Part shown: positions 21,343 to 23,414 of the stretch, in pieces | How positions within the stretch are numbered: the stretch's first letter is position 1 | How the letters are laid out: every line of letters begins with the position of its first letter | Source: a virus | Direction: 5' to 3' (one strand) | Virus record (IMG/VR): IMGVR_UViG_3300044639_000249 | Coordinates: 1-23,414 of that record | DNA: 23,414 nt | The notes under the pieces: generated by a model | Told to the model about the DNA's origin: nothing | Database searches by the model: none | What the model saw: the letters and a program-made list of their open reading frames with translations, nothing else | Translations under genes and position numbers: made by a program

Positions 21343-21968
21343 AAAGTACACTTAATCAAATCAATAGAGAATTAAAAGCTATTGCAGACGCTCACTTACA
21401 AGTAAACACTTACTATTGGGGCGACTTTCTAAACGCTATTAATCAAGATAGTGCCGTTACATATCCTTTAATGTGTTGCTATGTGACTGGAAATTCGCTA
21501 TCTAAAGTCACTATACCTGTAACGATTAACATTATTATAGCTGATAAGTTCTTTAAAACGGGTAGACAAGGCAATTTAAACGACACAGAGAGTGATACTT
21601 TGCAAGTTGTACGTGATGTTTACCAAGTTATAAGTAAATCCCCTAGATGGCAAAATTTAGGAAAGATAAGCGGTGCGACTGCTAGTAAGTTCTTAGAAAA
21701 GGGAGCCGATGAAAGTGCTGGATGGGTGCTAGCAATATCTTTCACAATGTACGACAGTAATAGTATTTGTGATTTACCTATGATTGGTTATGATTTTGAG
21801 GAATCAGGAGATATGCAAAATTGCGCAGATGTGTTAATTATAAATTCAGATGACACATTTAGCTATACGGCAAGTAGTGGAGAAATTTACACTTTGCCTG
21901 ATACTGTTTACAATGTTTATTATAATAGTGTACTCCAGCAAACTTTTTCAGTACCTACATTATCATGA
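21339..21968 (+). CDS. Tail terminator/completion protein (probable)
   Basis: A 209-residue protein. The first 150 residues combine L-K-A-I-A-D-A-H-L-Q-V-N-T-Y-Y-W-G-D at about 12-29, Y-P-L-M-C-C-Y-V, the strand P-V-T-I-N-I-I-I-A-D-K-F and helix S-D-T-L-Q-V-V-R-D-V-Y-Q-V-I, then G-W-V-L-A-I-S-F-T-M-Y. This is the alpha/beta layout of tail terminators, where a helix packs on a sheet and the strand 'vxixiiixD' lies central. The last 60 residues (D-V-L-I-I-N-S-D-D-T-F-S-Y) are a separate small beta add-on. It lies between the connector and fibre genes and overlaps both by 4 nt. Confidence 0.65.
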   Translation: MKSTLNQINRELKAIADAHLQVNTYYWGDFLNAINQDSAVTYPLMCCYVTGNSLSKVTIPVTINIIIADKFFKTGRQGNLNDTESDTLQVVRDVYQVISKSPRWQNLGKISGATASKFLEKGADESAGWVLAISFTMYDSNSICDLPMIGYDFEESGDMQNCADVLIINSDDTFSYTASSGEIYTLPDTVYNVYYNSVLQQTFSVPTLS

Positions 21969-23266
21969 AGAATTTTATAAATAACCAAGCCTTTACTGAT
22001 ATCGTTACTTCTTTGGATGGTGCAGATACTATTCTAATTAGACAAACAGCAAACAGTAAAAAAAACACAGAAATAAGTTATAGTAATTTTGTGAGTGCTA
22101 TTGGTGGCGGTATTACAAATGATAATTTTATTTTTGTAAATACTCCTAGTGATTTACCTACTGCGGTTTCAAATGTAATAACACTTTTAGCAAACGTAAC
22201 GTATTTTTTTACCACTACTGTTGACTTGTTAGGGGATAGGATTGTCTGTGGCGCAAATACAGTTATATTGGGTGCAAGTTCAGAAAACTGCTATATCAAA
22301 TCTACGGGGTTAAGTAGTTCGACAGCCTTAATTACTTCGGTTTATTCTTTGCCTATTCGTAATATTTCATTCACACACGGTAAAGTATTCAATTTAGATG
22401 GTGACGGCAGTACAACTGCTATCGATTGGTTCGGTATCAACTTTGTAGATTGTGCGACAGTTGGAACGATTAAAGACTATACCAACTTTGTGATGGGAGA
22501 TAGTGCTTTTCTTAATTCAAGTGGAATGACATTTGATGGTTCTATTGGTACAATTGCTTTTGGTAACTGTTTATTTGATTGTTCAACGGGTGGCACTGCT
22601 ATAACATTAGCATCTACATTAACTGTCAGTAGACGTTTTAGAATCATTTACTCTTCATTCGTTACATTGTCAGGTGAAACTTCTTTAAATGTTTCAGCAA
22701 GTGCAACGATATCAGATGAAAGATACATTCTAGATACTGTTAATTTTAGCGGTGGTGGGACGTACATAAGTGGAGTAAACCAAAGTAGTAATAAGACACT
22801 ATTTACAAATTGCGTAGGGATAGCAAACACAACTACTCGGGGTTTTTATTACATGGTTAACAATACAACAGATACGCCTATCGGAGTGCCAAACGTCAAT
22901 GTATGGTTAAAAGCATTAGGAACAACAACAGCAGACGCAAATAATTCTAAATTTACACATTCAAATAATAGACTAACTTATTCAGGTGCTTTTAATACTT
23001 CGTTTTTAGTTACTGTTAATACTGCTGTAAGAGCTGGTGCATCTAATCAAAATATAAGCATTGGAATAGCGAAAAATGGAACGATATTACCAAATTCAGA
23101 AATGACAATCAGAACATCAACAAGTAATCAGGAGCATCCGGGAAGTACACAATATCAAATTGACTTAATAACAAATGATTATGTAGAGTTATTTGTCAAA
23201 AATAGTAACCAAACAGATGTAAGAGTTTCAGATTTAAACTTTTCAGTAGTAAAAATACTAGTATAG
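21965..23266 (+). CDS. Tail fibre/spike-like protein with beta-helix and jelly-roll-like end (433 aa)
   Basis: A 433-residue protein, almost entirely beta. The N-terminal 45 residues (T-S-L-D-G-A-D-T-I-L-I-R-Q) probably attach to the virion. From about 65 to 290 there is a run of short repeating strands with S, T, N and G turns (N-I-S-F-T-H-G-K-V, G-I-N-F-V-D-C, F-G-N-C-L-F-D-C, D-T-V-N-F-S-G-G-G) that reads as a right-handed beta-helix, as in tailspikes. The last 125 residues (S-F-L-V-T-V-N-T, I-S-I-G-I-A-K-N-G, V-E-L-F-V-K-N) resemble a C1q/TNF-like jelly-roll, a common trimeric tip. No catalytic polysaccharide-lyase residues can be assigned by eye. It is the likely host-recognition protein. 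Confidence 0.65.
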   Translation: MKNFINNQAFTDIVTSLDGADTILIRQTANSKKNTEISYSNFVSAIGGGITNDNFIFVNTPSDLPTAVSNVITLLANVTYFFTTTVDLLGDRIVCGANTVILGASSENCYIKSTGLSSSTALITSVYSLPIRNISFTHGKVFNLDGDGSTTAIDWFGINFVDCATVGTIKDYTNFVMGDSAFLNSSGMTFDGSIGTIAFGNCLFDCSTGGTAITLASTLTVSRRFRIIYSSFVTLSGETSLNVSASATISDERYILDTVNFSGGGTYISGVNQSSNKTLFTNCVGIANTTTRGFYYMVNNTTDTPIGVPNVNVWLKALGTTTADANNSKFTHSNNRLTYSGAFNTSFLVTVNTAVRAGASNQNISIGIAKNGTILPNSEMTIRTSTSNQEHPGSTQYQIDLITNDYVELFVKNSNQTDVRVSDLNFSVVKILV

Positions 23267-23288
23267 TAATTAAATAAAAAATAATTAA

Positions 23289-23296
23289 TACCTTTA
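23289..23296 (+). promoter_or_regulatory. -7-like box (TACCTTTA) 4 nt before a start codon
   Basis: TACCTTTA ends four bases before the ATG at 23301 in a 34-nt gap. The surrounding bases closely match those at 15884-15905, so the two sites look like copies of one element. No -33 TTG is present upstream. Confidence 0.4.
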
Positions 23297-23300
23297 TAAC

Positions 23301-23414
23301 ATGGCACAAGACATAAATGTAAATATAACAAATGGAGTTACCGAAGTCAACGGTGTAGTTCCTGATATCAACGGGGTTATAACAATCGAAACGGGGGATA
23401 TTCCTGAATCGGTA
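23301..23414 (+). CDS. Start of a probable tail fibre/appendage gene (truncated by window end)
   Basis: Only 38 codons are visible, from the ATG at 23301 to the window edge, with no stop. They read M-A-Q-D-I-N-V-N-I-T-N-G-V and then repeat N-G-V: T-E-V-N-G-V-V-P-D-I-N-G-V-I-T-I. The short glycine/asparagine strand turns suggest another fibre or surface structural protein, matching the gene just upstream. The box four bases before the ATG supports this start. Confidence 0.55.
   Translation, partial: MAQDINVNITNGVTEVNGVVPDINGVITIETGDIPESV

Overview
This window is a piece of a tailed-phage (or prophage) genome with siphovirus-type morphology, most likely infecting a member of the Bacteroidota, probably Flavobacteriia. 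The DNA is strongly AT-rich. The best promoters read TTG-N18/19-TAnnTTTG, the Bacteroidota -33/-7 type, and Shine-Dalgarno sites are largely absent, with A-rich stretches before start codons instead. Many structural proteins have the sequence style of Bacteroidota phages. Every gene is on the + strand, and most neighbours overlap by 4-30 nt (ATGA and similar), so the window reads as a few long operons. I saw no tRNA, CRISPR array, insertion sequence, integrase or lysis gene.

Layout. (1) 1-2734: end of a VRR-NUC nuclease gene, then an early-type operon from a promoter at about 197-227 that carries a palindromic operator-like site. It holds a conserved phage protein likely linked to ssDNA or recombination, a YqaJ/lambda-type exonuclease, and a string of very small genes, one a probable ribbon-helix-helix regulator. 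(2) 2789-5031: second promoter, small membrane protein, a protein with a SAP/HeH-like tail, and small and large terminase. (3) 5048-8304: a small protein, a lipoprotein with a CKKEE start, and an overlapping trio of GT-B glycosyltransferase, SAM methyltransferase and tandem-domain GT-A glycosyltransferase, inserted between packaging and virion genes. (4) 8277-15837: tail genes: a two-frame tail assembly chaperone with a T TTT TTG slippery site, a neck/tail-completion protein, two large tail/baseplate proteins, a small beta-rich tail protein and the tape measure. (5) 15842-18549: head cassette of XkdF-like protease fused to scaffold, HK97-fold capsid and tail tube, bounded by two related hairpins, the second a strong terminator. 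(6) 18551-23414: small structural protein, portal with an unusual C-terminal extension, head-tail connector, tail terminator, beta-rich fibre/spike and the start of another fibre-type gene.

How it works together: early genes would process and recombine DNA, the terminase packages it, head and tail genes build a virion whose tail I estimate at about 110 nm from the tape measure, and the glycosyltransferase/methyltransferase set may decorate the virion, the phage DNA or the host surface. The most interesting signals are that embedded modification module, the chaperone frameshift site, and a recurrent TAnnTTT(G/A) box lying only 4-5 nt before the ATG of the first gene of four transcription blocks, which suggests a second, leaderless promoter class.
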